Below are positions 8,582 through 17,629 of a stretch of DNA of 64,000 bases, piece after piece; the first letter of the stretch is position 1; each line of letters opens with the position of its first letter. Both the position numbers and the translations under genes were made by a program. This DNA is from Glycomyces terrestris. GTDB taxonomy: Bacteria; Actinomycetota; Actinomycetes; Mycobacteriales; Micromonosporaceae. The stretch is taken from contig NZ_RSEB01000004.1 of assembly GCF_003933745.1 (NCBI RefSeq), positions 124,001 through 188,000 on the forward strand, read 5' to 3'. The notes beneath the pieces are model-generated. The model did no database searches and had not been told where the DNA came from. It saw only the letters and a list, made by a program, of their open reading frames with translations.

Positions 8582-10492
8582 TCACCCCCGCGGCAGGAAG
8601 GCGTCCAACGCGGCCGGGTCGGCGAGGGCGCCGCGGGCGACGGCCCGGTCGACCGGGACGCCTTGGAGGAGCCGCTTGACGGGGACCTCGACCTTCTTGC
8701 CGGTGACCGTCCGCGGGATCGCCGGGACGGCGGTGATCGCGTCCGGCAGGTGCCGCGGGGAGAGCTCGGTGCGGATCGCGGCCCGGATCGCGGCCTCGAG
8801 CGCCGCGTCGAACGGGACCGTCGTCGCGACGAACACCAGGAGCCGGTCCTCGTCGTCGAGGTGGACCACGAGGGAGTCGGCGACACCGGGGACGGCCTCG
8901 ACGACCGAGTAGAACTCCGCGGTGCCCATGCGCACGCCGCCGCGGTTCAGGGTCGCGTCCGAGCGCCCGGAGATCACGGCCGAGCCGCGCTCGGTGACGG
9001 TGATCCAGTCGCCGTGCCGCCAGACCCCCGGATACGTGTCGAAGTACGTGTCCCGGTAGCGCTTGCGGTCGGTGTCGCCCCACAAGCCGACCGGCATCGA
9101 CGGCATCGGGGAGGCGATCACCAGCTCGCCCTCGCGTCCGACGCCGTCGCGCCCGCTCGGGTCGAACGACCGCACGTCCGCGCCCAGGCACCGGCACGAC
9201 AGCTCGCCGCGCCACACCGGGACGGTGGGGGCGCCGCCGAGGAACCCCGTGCACAGGTCGGTGCCGCCCGAGAGCGACTGGAGCTGCGCCGTCGCCGAGA
9301 CCGCCTCGCGCACGTAGTCGAACCCGGCCGGCGGCAGCGGCGCGCCCGTGGAGCCGATGCCGCGCAGGCGCGACAGGTCCGCGACCTCCTTGGGGACGAC
9401 GCCGCGGTCGCGGCAGGCCATGAGGAACGGCGCGCTCGTCCCGAAGTAGGTCGCGCCCGACTCCTCCGCGAGCCGCCACAGGCCCTCGGGGTCCGGCGCG
9501 CCGTCGAACGCGACGACGGCCGCCCCGACCAGCGGCGCGGACGCGAGGTAGTTCCACATCATCCAGCCGGTCGTGGTGTACCAGAGGAACCGGTCGCCCG
9601 GGCCCAGGTCGTGGTGCAGGCCGAGCATCTTCGCGTGCTCGACGGCGATGCCGCCGTGGCCGTGCACGATCGCCTTCGGCAGGCCCGTCGTGCCCGAGGA
9701 GTACAGGATGTACAGCGGATGGTCGAAGGGGACCGGCTCGAACGCGAGCGCGCCGTCCCGCCCGAAGTCCTCCCACCGCTCGCCGGCCTGGAAGCCCTCG
9801 CCCAGGTACGGGAACGTGACCACCGCGCCGGGCCGCAGCGCGTCCACGACCTGCGCGATCTCGCGGTCGCGGCGGATCGTCTTGGCGCCGTACCGGTACC
9901 CGTCGGTGACGAACAGGACCGCGGGCTCGATCTGCTTGAGCCGGTCGATCACGGCCCGCGCCCCGAACTCGGGGGCGCACGAGGAGAACACCGCGCCGAT
10001 CGAGGCCGCGGCGAGCATGAGCGCGTACGTCTCGGGCGCGTTCGGCATCCACGCCGCCACCCGGTCCCCGCGCCCGACGCCGGCCGCGAGGAGCCCGCCG
10101 CGCAGGCGCGCCACCGCCGACCGCAGCTCCCGGAGCGTCCACTCGACGGGATCGCGCGTGTCCGAGTAGCCCCTGACGGCCGTGTCGGCCTCGCCCATGC
10201 CCGGCGCCGCGAGCACGGCCTGCGCGTAGTTGAGGCGCTCGTCGGGGAACCACACCGCGCCCGGCATCGCCGCCGACGCCAGCACCCGGTCCTCCGGGAC
10301 GGGACCGCCGAGCCCGAAGTGCTCCCACACCGCGCCCCAGAACAGGCCGGGCCGCTCGACCGAGCACCGCCACAGGTCCGGGTACGCGGTCAGGTCCGCG
10401 CCCGCGAGCGCGGACAGCCGCCTCGCGAACGCCCCGATGTTCGCCGTCTCGGCCGCGTCGGGCCGCGGCCGCCAGAGCACCTCGCCGGTCAC
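8582..10492 (-). CDS. aacS: Acetoacetate-CoA ligase (acetoacetyl-CoA synthetase)
   Basis: A 636-residue ANL-superfamily adenylating enzyme that activates acetoacetate to acetoacetyl-CoA with ATP. LYILYSSGTTGLPKAIVHGH (about residue 265) is the P-loop, FLWYTTTGWMMWNYL and YFGTSAPFLMAC are hallmarks of AacS, and TLNRGGVRMGTAEFYSVVE contains the hinge. The A10 lysine is in VTGKKVEVPVKRLL near the C-terminus. The GTG at 10492 has GGAGG upstream. It is divergent from the thiolase gene at 10652, and together they convert acetoacetate to two acetyl-CoA. The reading frame is open far upstream through neighbouring genes, but the family length and ribosome binding site fix this start. Confidence 0.93.
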   Translation of the reverse strand: MTGEVLWRPRPDAAETANIGAFARRLSALAGADLTAYPDLWRCSVERPGLFWGAVWEHFGLGGPVPEDRVLASAAMPGAVWFPDERLNYAQAVLAAPGMGEADTAVRGYSDTRDPVEWTLRELRSAVARLRGGLLAAGVGRGDRVAAWMPNAPETYALMLAAASIGAVFSSCAPEFGARAVIDRLKQIEPAVLFVTDGYRYGAKTIRRDREIAQVVDALRPGAVVTFPYLGEGFQAGERWEDFGRDGALAFEPVPFDHPLYILYSSGTTGLPKAIVHGHGGIAVEHAKMLGLHHDLGPGDRFLWYTTTGWMMWNYLASAPLVGAAVVAFDGAPDPEGLWRLAEESGATYFGTSAPFLMACRDRGVVPKEVADLSRLRGIGSTGAPLPPAGFDYVREAVSATAQLQSLSGGTDLCTGFLGGAPTVPVWRGELSCRCLGADVRSFDPSGRDGVGREGELVIASPMPSMPVGLWGDTDRKRYRDTYFDTYPGVWRHGDWITVTERGSAVISGRSDATLNRGGVRMGTAEFYSVVEAVPGVADSLVVHLDDEDRLLVFVATTVPFDAALEAAIRAAIRTELSPRHLPDAITAVPAIPRTVTGKKVEVPVKRLLQGVPVDRAVARGALADPAALDAFLPRG

Positions 10493-10651
10493 GCACTCGC
10501 CTCCTTCGCCGCGGGTCACCGTCGACCCGCCCCGCCATTGTTTCCGACGGCACGGCCGCGGCGCAGTGGCGCCCGCCCACACACCGGCCGGCCCGGAAAT
10601 GGGTTGCCGAACCATGTCCCGGCGGCCGTCCCGCTCACTAGGATCGGGCGC

Positions 10652-11806
10652 ATGGACACGACCGTCATCCTCGCCGCCGCGCGCACCCCGATCGGGCGCT
10701 TCGGCGGCGGCCTCGCCGACGTCCCCGCCACCACCCTCGGCGGGATCGCGATCGGCGCCGCCCTCGACCGCGCCGGCCTCGCCCCCGACCGCGTCGGCCA
10801 GGTGATCCTCGGCCACGTGCTCCCCGCCGGGTGCGGCCAGAACCCGGCCCGGCAGGCCGCCGTCGCCGGCGGCGTCCCCATGCACGTGCCGAGCCTGTCG
10901 GTGAACAAGGTGTGCCTGTCCGGCCTGACCTCGGTCGCGATCGCCGACCGGTTCCTGCGCGCCGGCGACGTCGAGTTCGCCGTCGCCGGGGGCATGGAGT
11001 CGATGACCCGCGCCCCGCACCTGCTCCCGCTCGCGCGCCGCGGCCACAAGTACGGCGACGTCACCATGCTCGACCACACCGCGTTCGACGGCCTCACCGA
11101 CGCCTACGACGGCGTCTCCATGGGCGAGTCCACCGAGCGGCACGCCCGCGCGCTCGGCCTCTCCCGCGCCGAGCAGGACGCGTACGCGCTCGAATCGCAG
11201 CTCAAGGCCGGCAAGGGGGCCGCGGACCGGGCGGCGGAGCTCGTGCCCGTCGCGACCCGCGCCGGGACCGTCGACGCCGACGAGAGCCCCCGCCCGCACA
11301 CCACGCTCGACGGCCTCGCCGGGCTGCGCCCCGCGTTCACCGCCGACGGCGCCCTGACCGCCGGGAACTCCTCCCCGATGAACGACGGCGCCGTCGCCCT
11401 CGTCATGACCACCAGGTCGACCGCCGAACGCCTCGGCCTCGACTGGGAGGCCGAGATCCTCTCCTACGCGTCCGTGGCCGGTCCGGACAACTCGCTGCTG
11501 CACCAGCCCGCGCGGGCGATCGAGGCGGCCGCCGCGCGCGCCGGCGTCGCGGTCGCCGACCTCGAGACGATCGAGATCAACGAGGCGTTCGCGGCCGTCG
11601 CGCTCGCCTCGATCCGCGAACTCGGGGTCGACCCCGAGCGCGTCAACCGCGACGGCGGCGCGATCGCGCTCGGCCACCCGCTCGGCGCCAGCGGCGCCCG
11701 CCTCGTCCAGACCCTGGCCCGGCAGCTCCCCAGCGGCGCGGTCGGCGCCGCCGGCCTCTGCGGCGGCGGCGGCCAGGGCGACGCGATCGTCCTGCGCGCC
11801 AGGTAA
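10652..11806 (+). CDS. Acetyl-CoA C-acetyltransferase (thiolase)
   Basis: A 384-residue degradative or biosynthetic thiolase. The nucleophilic Cys88 lies in LSVNKVCLSGL. EINEAFAAVA, the GGAIALGHPLGASGAR block with the catalytic His, and GLCGGGGQGDAIVL with the second catalytic Cys are all present. It is about ten residues shorter than typical PhaA/AtoB. It is divergent from acetoacetyl-CoA synthetase, with 159 bp between the starts, and converges on the PucR-type regulator with a 2-bp gap. Its most likely role here is cleavage of acetoacetyl-CoA during 3-hydroxybutyrate use. Confidence 0.93.
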   Translation: MDTTVILAAARTPIGRFGGGLADVPATTLGGIAIGAALDRAGLAPDRVGQVILGHVLPAGCGQNPARQAAVAGGVPMHVPSLSVNKVCLSGLTSVAIADRFLRAGDVEFAVAGGMESMTRAPHLLPLARRGHKYGDVTMLDHTAFDGLTDAYDGVSMGESTERHARALGLSRAEQDAYALESQLKAGKGAADRAAELVPVATRAGTVDADESPRPHTTLDGLAGLRPAFTADGALTAGNSSPMNDGAVALVMTTRSTAERLGLDWEAEILSYASVAGPDNSLLHQPARAIEAAAARAGVAVADLETIEINEAFAAVALASIRELGVDPERVNRDGGAIALGHPLGASGARLVQTLARQLPSGAVGAAGLCGGGGQGDAIVLRAR

Positions 11807-11808
11807 GG

Positions 11809-13719
11809 TCAGCGCCCCGCGCGGGAGAGCCGGTGGACGCGCAGCGCCAGCTGCACCTCCAGCGACCTCGCGGGGGCGTTCCAGTCGCGCCCGAGGATCG
11901 CCGCGACCCGGTCGAGGCGCTGCGAGACGGTGTTGACGTGGACGTTCAGCGCGGCCTTCGTCTTCGCCAGGTGCCCGCCCGCCGCGTAGTACGCCTCGAG
12001 GGTCCCGACCAGGTCGGTGCCGCGGCGCCGGTCGTAGTCGAGGACGGGCCCGATGGTGCGCTGCACGAACGCGTCCGTGCCCGACTCGCCCAGGAGGACG
12101 CCGATGAAGCCGAGCTGCTCCATGCACGCGCCTTCGCCCCGGCGGCCCAGCGTGAGCATGGCCTCGGTGCATCGCACGGCCTCCGCGTACGCCTCCGGGA
12201 GCCGCTCGGGGTCGTCCACGGGCGCCGACGCCCCGACCGTGGCCGGCTGCCCGACCGACCGCCCGATCGCGGCCGCGAGCTTCGCGGCCTGCGCGCCCGG
12301 GTCGGTCGCGGGCAGCAGCAGGACCGGGCGGCCGTCGCGGCCCCCGGCGAGGCCGCCCTCGGCCCGCGCGTGCCGGTTCGCCTCCGAGGCCAGGCGCGGC
12401 TGGGCGTCGCAGTCGAGGACGAACACCGCGTGCGGCCGGTGCAGGTCGATGCCGAGCCGGCGGGCCCGCAGCCGCAGGCTCGACCCGCCGCTGCGGCGCC
12501 GGCCCGCGTCGGTGAGCAGGTCGTCCAGGAGCTCCCCGCGGACGCGGTCCTCGGCGTCGGCCACGGACCGGCGCAGGAGCAGCAGCAGCGCGGTCACCAG
12601 CGCGGTCCGCTCGAACAGCTGCCGGTCGGCCTCCCCGAGCCCGGTCCGGCCCCCGAGCACGATGCTGCCCAGCGGCTCCGGGCCCGCCATGACCGCGCAC
12701 ACCCACAGCCCGTCCGCGAGGACCGCACCGCGGCCGGCCTGCGAGCCCTCGACGCCCTCGGCCACGAACCGGACTTCGCCGTCCCCGGCGCGGGCCAGCT
12801 CGCCGCCCTCGGCGTCGTAGATCCCGATCGGGCCGGCGAACAGCTCCGCGGTCTGGGAGGCGAGGTCGGCCACGTCGCCGCCGCTGAGCACCAGGCCCGT
12901 CAACCGGTCGTGCGCGTCCGCGGCCCGCCGCAGCGCCCGGTTCAGCCGCTCCGAGGTGCGCGCGGCCTCGCTCAGCTCCCGCAGCGTCTGCGCCGACCCC
13001 TCCAGCTGGCGCACCGACTCGATCGCGACCGCCGCGTGGTTGGCGAGCGACACGAGCATCGCGATGTCGTCGGGCGCGAACCCGCGCGGGGCCCGGTCCG
13101 CCGCGAACAGCACCCCGATGACCTGCTCGCCCACCCGCAGCGGCACGCCCACGATCCCGTGCACGCCCTCCTCGGCCACCGCCGAGTCGATCCGCTCGGT
13201 GTGCCGGAACCGCGGGTCGACCCGGTAGTCGGTGCTCGCGTACGGCAGCGCCGTCTCGGCCACCAGGCCGCCGAGGCCCTCGCCCATGCCGAGCCGCAGC
13301 CGCTGGAACGCGGCCGACACCGACCCGTCCGTGACCCGCATGTACGTGTCCCCGGCCTCGGGGTCCTGGAGGGCGATGTAGGAGAGGTCCGCGCCGAGCA
13401 GGGTCCGGGCCCGGTGGACGATGGCGCGCAGCACCGAGTCGAGGTTCCGCAGCGCCGCGAGGTCCCCGGCGGTGTCGAACAGGGCCGCGAGCTCGGCCTC
13501 GCGGCGCCGCCGCTGCGCGAGCGTCCGCGTGATCCGCCGCGCCGCCTCCGTGGCCTCCTCGACCGCGGCGACGGCCGCGGCCGAGGCCCGGGACCGCTTC
13601 AGGTCCCGGGCCGGGGCCGCGAGCCGCTCGTCCGACGTGTCCGCCGCGATCAGGCCGATCAGCCGCAGCAGCGCCTCGGCGGCCGCGCCGATGCCGGATT
13701 CGTCGTCGTCGACGGACAC
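11809..13719 (-). CDS. GAF-domain PucR/CdaR-family transcriptional regulator
   Basis: A 636-residue regulator. An N-terminal helical segment with a coiled coil (about 35-75) precedes a GAF domain (about 75-240; LGADLSYIALQDPEAGDTYM and GIVGVPLRVGEQVIGVLFAA). A linker follows. The C-terminal PucR helix-turn-helix holds LVGTLEAYYAAGGHLAKTKA then ALNVHVNTVSQRLDRV. Such proteins control catabolic genes through a small-molecule-sensing GAF domain. It sits inside the ketone-body gene block and likely controls it. The GTG start has AAGGAAG upstream. Confidence 0.9.
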   Translation of the reverse strand: MSVDDDESGIGAAAEALLRLIGLIAADTSDERLAAPARDLKRSRASAAAVAAVEEATEAARRITRTLAQRRRREAELAALFDTAGDLAALRNLDSVLRAIVHRARTLLGADLSYIALQDPEAGDTYMRVTDGSVSAAFQRLRLGMGEGLGGLVAETALPYASTDYRVDPRFRHTERIDSAVAEEGVHGIVGVPLRVGEQVIGVLFAADRAPRGFAPDDIAMLVSLANHAAVAIESVRQLEGSAQTLRELSEAARTSERLNRALRRAADAHDRLTGLVLSGGDVADLASQTAELFAGPIGIYDAEGGELARAGDGEVRFVAEGVEGSQAGRGAVLADGLWVCAVMAGPEPLGSIVLGGRTGLGEADRQLFERTALVTALLLLLRRSVADAEDRVRGELLDDLLTDAGRRRSGGSSLRLRARRLGIDLHRPHAVFVLDCDAQPRLASEANRHARAEGGLAGGRDGRPVLLLPATDPGAQAAKLAAAIGRSVGQPATVGASAPVDDPERLPEAYAEAVRCTEAMLTLGRRGEGACMEQLGFIGVLLGESGTDAFVQRTIGPVLDYDRRRGTDLVGTLEAYYAAGGHLAKTKAALNVHVNTVSQRLDRVAAILGRDWNAPARSLEVQLALRVHRLSRAGR

Positions 13720-13733
13720 GGGGACTTCCTTCA

Positions 13734-15100
13734 GTTCGGGGGGTGGGCTCGTCCGAGTGTAACGACGCCCTGACGTCGCTGGTCAGGTCGCGGCCCCGCG
13801 TCTCGCGCACCAGCGCCGCCGTGATCGCGGTGACGACCGCCGCCGCGCACAGGTACACCGACACCGGCGTCGACGATTCATAGTCCGCCAGGAGCTTCAC
13901 CGCGACGATCGGCGCCAGCGCCCCCGCCACCACGGACGCGAGCTGCGACCCGATCGCCGCCCCCGAGTACCGCACCCGGGTGTCGAACAGCTCCGACACG
14001 AACGCCGCCTGCGGCCCGTACATCGCGCCGTGGAACAGCAGGCCCGCCGTCACCGACGCCGCCACCGTCCAGAACTCGCCCGAGTCGACCAGGCCGAAGA
14101 ACGCGAACGCCCACGCCGCCATGCCGACCGCGCCGACGAGCGTCACCGGCCGCCGCCCGATCCGGTCGGACAGGGCGCCCCACAGCGGGATCGTCGCGAA
14201 GTGCACCGCCGAGGCGATCAGGACCGCGTTCAGCGCCAGGCTCCGCGGCAGCTCCAGCTGCACCGTCACGTACACGAGCACGAACGCCGTCAGGATGTAG
14301 TACGAGACGTTCTCGCCGAACCGCAGCCCGATCGCGCCCAGGACCTCCCGCCAGCCGGTGCGGAACACCTCCACGATCGGCGGCCGCTCCTTCGCCCCGC
14401 TCGCGGCCCGCCGCGCCTGCGCGGCCAGGAACACCGGCGACTCCGACACCGAGATGCGGATCCACAGGCCGATGACGACCAGGACCCCCGACAGCAGGAA
14501 CGGGATCCGCCACCCCCACGCCAGGAACGCCTCCTCGGTCTGGACGACCGCCAGCAGCGCCAGCACACCGGTCGCGAGCAGGTTCCCGCCCGGCGCCCCG
14601 GCCTGCGGCCACGACGCCCAGAACCCGCGGTGCCGCGCCCCGCCGTGCTCGGACACGATGAGGACCGCGCCGCCCCACTCGCCGCCGAGCGCGAAGCCCT
14701 GCACCAGCCGCAGCGCCGTCAGCAGGATCGGCGCGGCGACGCCGATCGCCGCGTACGTCGGCAGCAGGCCCATCGCGAACGTGGCCCCGCCCATGAGCAG
14801 CAGGCTGAGCACCAGCAGGCGCTTGCGGCCGAGCCGGTCGCCGAAGTGGCCGAACACGAGCCCGCCGAGCGGGCGGGCGAGGAACCCGATCGCGTAGCTC
14901 GCGAACGCAATGAGCGTCCCCGTCAAGGGGTCCCCGGCCGGGAAGAACGCGGTGTTGAACACCAGCGCCGCGGCCGAGCCGTACAGGAAGAAGTCGTACC
15001 ACTCCACGGTGGTGCCGACCAGACTCGCGGTCACGATTCGGCCGATGCCGTTGCGGCGCTTCTCGACCGGGGCGGATACAGGGGCGGTGTCACTGGTCAT
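13734..15100 (-). CDS. MFS metabolite:H+ symporter without an in-frame stop near its end
   Basis: About 450 residues and 12 predicted membrane segments, with the metabolite:H+ symporter (ShiA/ProP-like) signatures SLVGTTVEWYDFFLYGSAAA and GHFGDRLGRKRLLVLSLLLM. The family's normal C-terminus is reached at LVRETRGRDL (near 13790), but no stop follows in this frame. The frame stays open through the next gene, in another phase. A TGA at 13731-13733 lies one frame off. I place the end there for convenience; a frameshift or lost stop is likely. Transport of 3-hydroxybutyrate or acetoacetate is inferred from the neighbours. Confidence 0.7.
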
Positions 15101-15131
15101 GGGCGTGCCCGTTTCTCTTCGAAGGGTGGGG

Positions 15132-15917
15132 CTAGTTGGCGGTCCAGCCGCCGTCGAGCGTCAGGGAGGACCCGGTCACGAACCCGCTGCCGGGGCCGCA
15201 CAGCCACACCACGGCGGCGGCGACCTCCTCGGGCTCCAGCAGCCGCTTGACCGGCGTCCGGTCCAGCAGCACGTGCGCGAGCGCCTCCTCACGGCCCGGG
15301 CCGGCCGCCGCGAGGTCGTCGAGCTGGCGCTCCACCAGCGGGGTCCGCACGTACCCGGGGTTCACGCAGTTGCTCGTGACCCCGTGCGGCGCGCCCTCGA
15401 CCGCGGCGACCTTGCTCAGGCCCTCCAGCGCGTGCTTCGCCGCGACGTACCCGGCCTTGTTCGCGCTGGCGCGCAGGCCGTGGACGCTGGAGACGTTGAC
15501 GATGCGGCCCCAGCCGCCGCGGCGCATGTGCGGTAGGCAGTGCTGCATGAGCAGCAGCGGCGCGGTGACCATGACCCGCTGCATGCGCTCGAACCGCTCC
15601 AGCGGGAACGCCTCGAGCGGCGCGACGTGCTGGAACCCGGCGTTGTTCACCAGGACGTCCACATCGCCGGGCAGCGAGGCGATCGCGTCCGCGTCGGCGA
15701 GGTCCACCACATGGGCCTTCCCGCCGACCGCGAGCGCGGTCGCGTGCGCCGACGCCGCGTCGACGTCGACGGCGTGGACGGCGGCCCCGGCCGCGGCGAG
15801 CGCGACCGCGCACGCCCGCCCGATCCCGGACCCCGCGCCGGTCACCAGCGCCGTCCGTCCGGAGAGGACACTCCCGGGGGCGGGCGCGCCCGACCCGGCG
15901 GCTGCAACGGTATTCAT
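15132..15917 (-). CDS. 3-hydroxybutyrate dehydrogenase (SDR family)
   Basis: A 261-residue short-chain dehydrogenase: ALVTGAGSGIGRA is the NAD-binding glycine motif, VLVNNAGFQHVAPLEAFP the NNAG motif, and Ser144, Tyr157 and Lys161 (NVSSVHG...YVAAKHA) form the catalytic set. NAGFQHVAPLEAFPLERF and SNCVNPGYVRTPLVERQ are close to D-beta-hydroxybutyrate dehydrogenases, which oxidise 3-hydroxybutyrate to acetoacetate. The ATG at 15917 is chosen because the sequence upstream is unlike the family. It is followed 31 bp downstream by the MFS transporter gene. Two palindromes lie just upstream. Confidence 0.88.
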   Translation of the reverse strand: MNTVAAAGSGAPAPGSVLSGRTALVTGAGSGIGRACAVALAAAGAAVHAVDVDAASAHATALAVGGKAHVVDLADADAIASLPGDVDVLVNNAGFQHVAPLEAFPLERFERMQRVMVTAPLLLMQHCLPHMRRGGWGRIVNVSSVHGLRASANKAGYVAAKHALEGLSKVAAVEGAPHGVTSNCVNPGYVRTPLVERQLDDLAAAGPGREEALAHVLLDRTPVKRLLEPEEVAAAVVWLCGPGSGFVTGSSLTLDGGWTAN

Positions 15918-15954
15918 GCCGGTAGATGCTATGGACGCAGTGACGGGAGAACCA

Positions 15955-16002
15955 TGTGGCGGCGCCACACAATTCCCGCCGGCCTCATGTGGCCGCGCCA
16001 CC
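15955..16002. promoter_or_regulatory. Paired inverted repeats upstream of 3-hydroxybutyrate dehydrogenase
   Basis: TGTGGCG-G-CGCCACA (15955-15969) is a perfect 7-bp inverted repeat. TGTGGCCGCGCCAC (15989-16002) is a close copy 34 bp away, with GTGGC/GCCAC arms. Both are preceded by CA. They lie 38 and 72 bp before the dehydrogenase start and the second overlaps the end of the next MFS gene. They look like a repeated operator. Confidence 0.45.
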
Positions 16003-17190
16003 CGCTTCGGGTCCGCGCCGGGACCGGCCCGGGTCGGTCAGGAACAGGCTCGTCCCCACCGCGGCCGCCGCGAACACCGTCCCGGTCAGCGCGATGTGGT
16101 CCGCGCCCGCATGCGCGAGCGTGAGTCCCCCGAGGGACGACCCGAGCGCGATCCCGACGTTGAACGCCACCGAGTTCGCGGCCGACGCCGTGTCCGTGCT
16201 CCCGGGCGCGAACTCCATGACCCGGTTCTGGAGCGCGGGACTGAACATGCCCATGGACAGGCCGGTCAGGACGATGACGCCCCCGGCGACCCACGGGCTC
16301 GACCCGAACGCCCACAGGCCGGCGAAGACCGCGGCCAGGAGCGCGAGCGGCAGCGTCACGGCCAGGCGCTGGTCCCGGTCGGAGAGGACGCCGCCGGCGG
16401 CGATCCCGCCGAAGTCGGCCACGCCGCGCGCCAGCAGCAGCGGCCCGAGCAGCGCCGCCGACATCCCCGCCACGGCGGTGATCACCGCCGACGTGTACGT
16501 GTACACCGCGAAGAACCCGGCCACGGCGAGCACGGTCGTGACGAGTACGAGCGCGAACCGGCGCGCGTCGGGCACGGTCCCGCGCCCGGCGTGCTCGTTC
16601 CGGGTCGGCTTCGACGGCAGCGCCGCCAGGAGCACGGCGAACGCGACGAGGCCGGTGGCCGCGAGCGCGAGGAACGCGGCCTGCCAGCCGGCGCGCTGGC
16701 CGAGCCAGGTGGCGGCGGGGACGCCGAGCATGGGGCCGATGGAGCCGCCGGTGTAGACGACGGCCATGACGCGGCCGCGCACGTGGACGGGGAACATCCC
16801 GGCGGCGACAGGGCCGACGACGCCCCAGAACACGGCTTGGCTCAGCGCGGTGGCGACGCGGGCGGCGAAGAGCGTCCCGTATGCGGTCGCGGCCGCGGAG
16901 GCGGCGGTGGCGACCACCATGACGGCCATGAGGGCGAGGAGGAGCGGGCGGCGGGGGACGCGGGCGACGAGGCGCACGAGCGGGAGGGTGACGACGGCGA
17001 CGGTGACGCTGTACCCGGTGACGAGGAGGCCCACTTCGGCGGGGGAGACGTCGAGGTCGCGGGCGATCTCGCCGAGGAGTCCGACGGGCGCGGTCTCGAC
17101 GGTCACGTAGCAGAAGGCCGCGGCGGCGAGCGCGAGGAGCGCGGCCAGGGAGCGGCGGTCGAGTGCGGACGGTCTCGTCGCGGTCGTCAT
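15985..17190 (-). CDS. MFS transporter (DHA1-type, sugar/drug efflux-like)
   Basis: A 401-residue 12-helix major facilitator. YVTVETAPVGLLGEIARDLD in helix 1 (the E-x-x-P-x-G-L-L pattern), GYSVTVAVVTLPLVRLVARV and the loop RVPRRPLLLALM resemble the AraJ/YdhP-like DHA1 exporters. The start at MTTATRPS (17190) has AGGTG upstream and fits the family length. It may share a transcript with the dehydrogenase gene downstream, but that gene has its own palindromic region. The substrate is unknown. Confidence 0.85.
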   Translation of the reverse strand: MTTATRPSALDRRSLAALLALAAAAFCYVTVETAPVGLLGEIARDLDVSPAEVGLLVTGYSVTVAVVTLPLVRLVARVPRRPLLLALMAVMVVATAASAAATAYGTLFAARVATALSQAVFWGVVGPVAAGMFPVHVRGRVMAVVYTGGSIGPMLGVPAATWLGQRAGWQAAFLALAATGLVAFAVLLAALPSKPTRNEHAGRGTVPDARRFALVLVTTVLAVAGFFAVYTYTSAVITAVAGMSAALLGPLLLARGVADFGGIAAGGVLSDRDQRLAVTLPLALLAAVFAGLWAFGSSPWVAGGVIVLTGLSMGMFSPALQNRVMEFAPGSTDTASAANSVAFNVGIALGSSLGGLTLAHAGADHIALTGTVFAAAAVGTSLFLTDPGRSRRGPEAGGAAT

Positions 17191-17286
17191 GGGGCACCTC
17201 GTTCGCGTCGGCTGCGGCGGGCAGCGCAAGGGCGGGGAAGGGCCCGGCCGTGAGGCGCCGGCGGGGCCGTCGGAAGCGTACAGCAG

Positions 17287-17318
17287 CGCGGGCGCACCCG
17301 GCTCCGGGTGCGCCCGCG
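17287..17318 (-). terminator. Strong hairpin terminator after the secreted peptide gene
   Basis: A perfect 15-bp stem, CGCGGGCGCACCCGG / CCGGGTGCGCCCGCG, with a 2-nt loop. It lies 12 bp beyond the stop codon at 17330. Confidence 0.7.
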
Positions 17319-17329
17319 GGTGCCGCGGT

Positions 17330-17512
17330 CTAGCGGTTGCTCGGATCGACGTTGTCGAGGTCGATGTCGACGCTGATGTCGGCGAAGTCCGCCGGGGCGT
17401 GCGGCGCGGCGCCGACGTCGGCGATGGTCGCCGCGGCCGGGGCGGCGGCGGCCAGGGCGAGGGCCGCGCCTGCGGCGACGGCGGCGAGTGCGGCTGCGAT
17501 CTGCTTGCGCAT
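17330..17512 (-). CDS. Small secreted peptide
   Basis: A 60-residue precursor: MRKQIAAALAAVAAGAALAL followed by AAAAPAAATI is a classical Sec signal peptide, with cleavage near Ala-x-Ala at residue 27-29. The mature part is about 30 residues and acidic (ADFADISVDIDLDNVDPSNR), with no cysteines. GGAAGGA lies 7 bp before the ATG. No family is recognised. A strong terminator follows directly, so it is probably a single-gene transcript. Confidence 0.65.
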   Translation of the reverse strand: MRKQIAAALAAVAAGAALALAAAAPAAATIADVGAAPHAPADFADISVDIDLDNVDPSNR

Positions 17513-17629
17513 CAACGGGTTCCTTCCGTGCGGAGCACTGCCGTTCAGTGCTGCTGTCCGGTAGGACGCGCCGCGACCGCGCCGCCGGTGCACCCGCGTG
17601 GCGTCCCGGACGGATCGGGACGCCGAGGC

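Noticed and set aside
8582-15100. A single minus-strand frame open for about 6.5 kb, suggesting one giant protein.
   Set aside because: It joins acetoacetyl-CoA synthetase and the MFS protein through regions where other frames encode the thiolase and PucR regulator with clear family motifs. Long open frames are common at this GC content.
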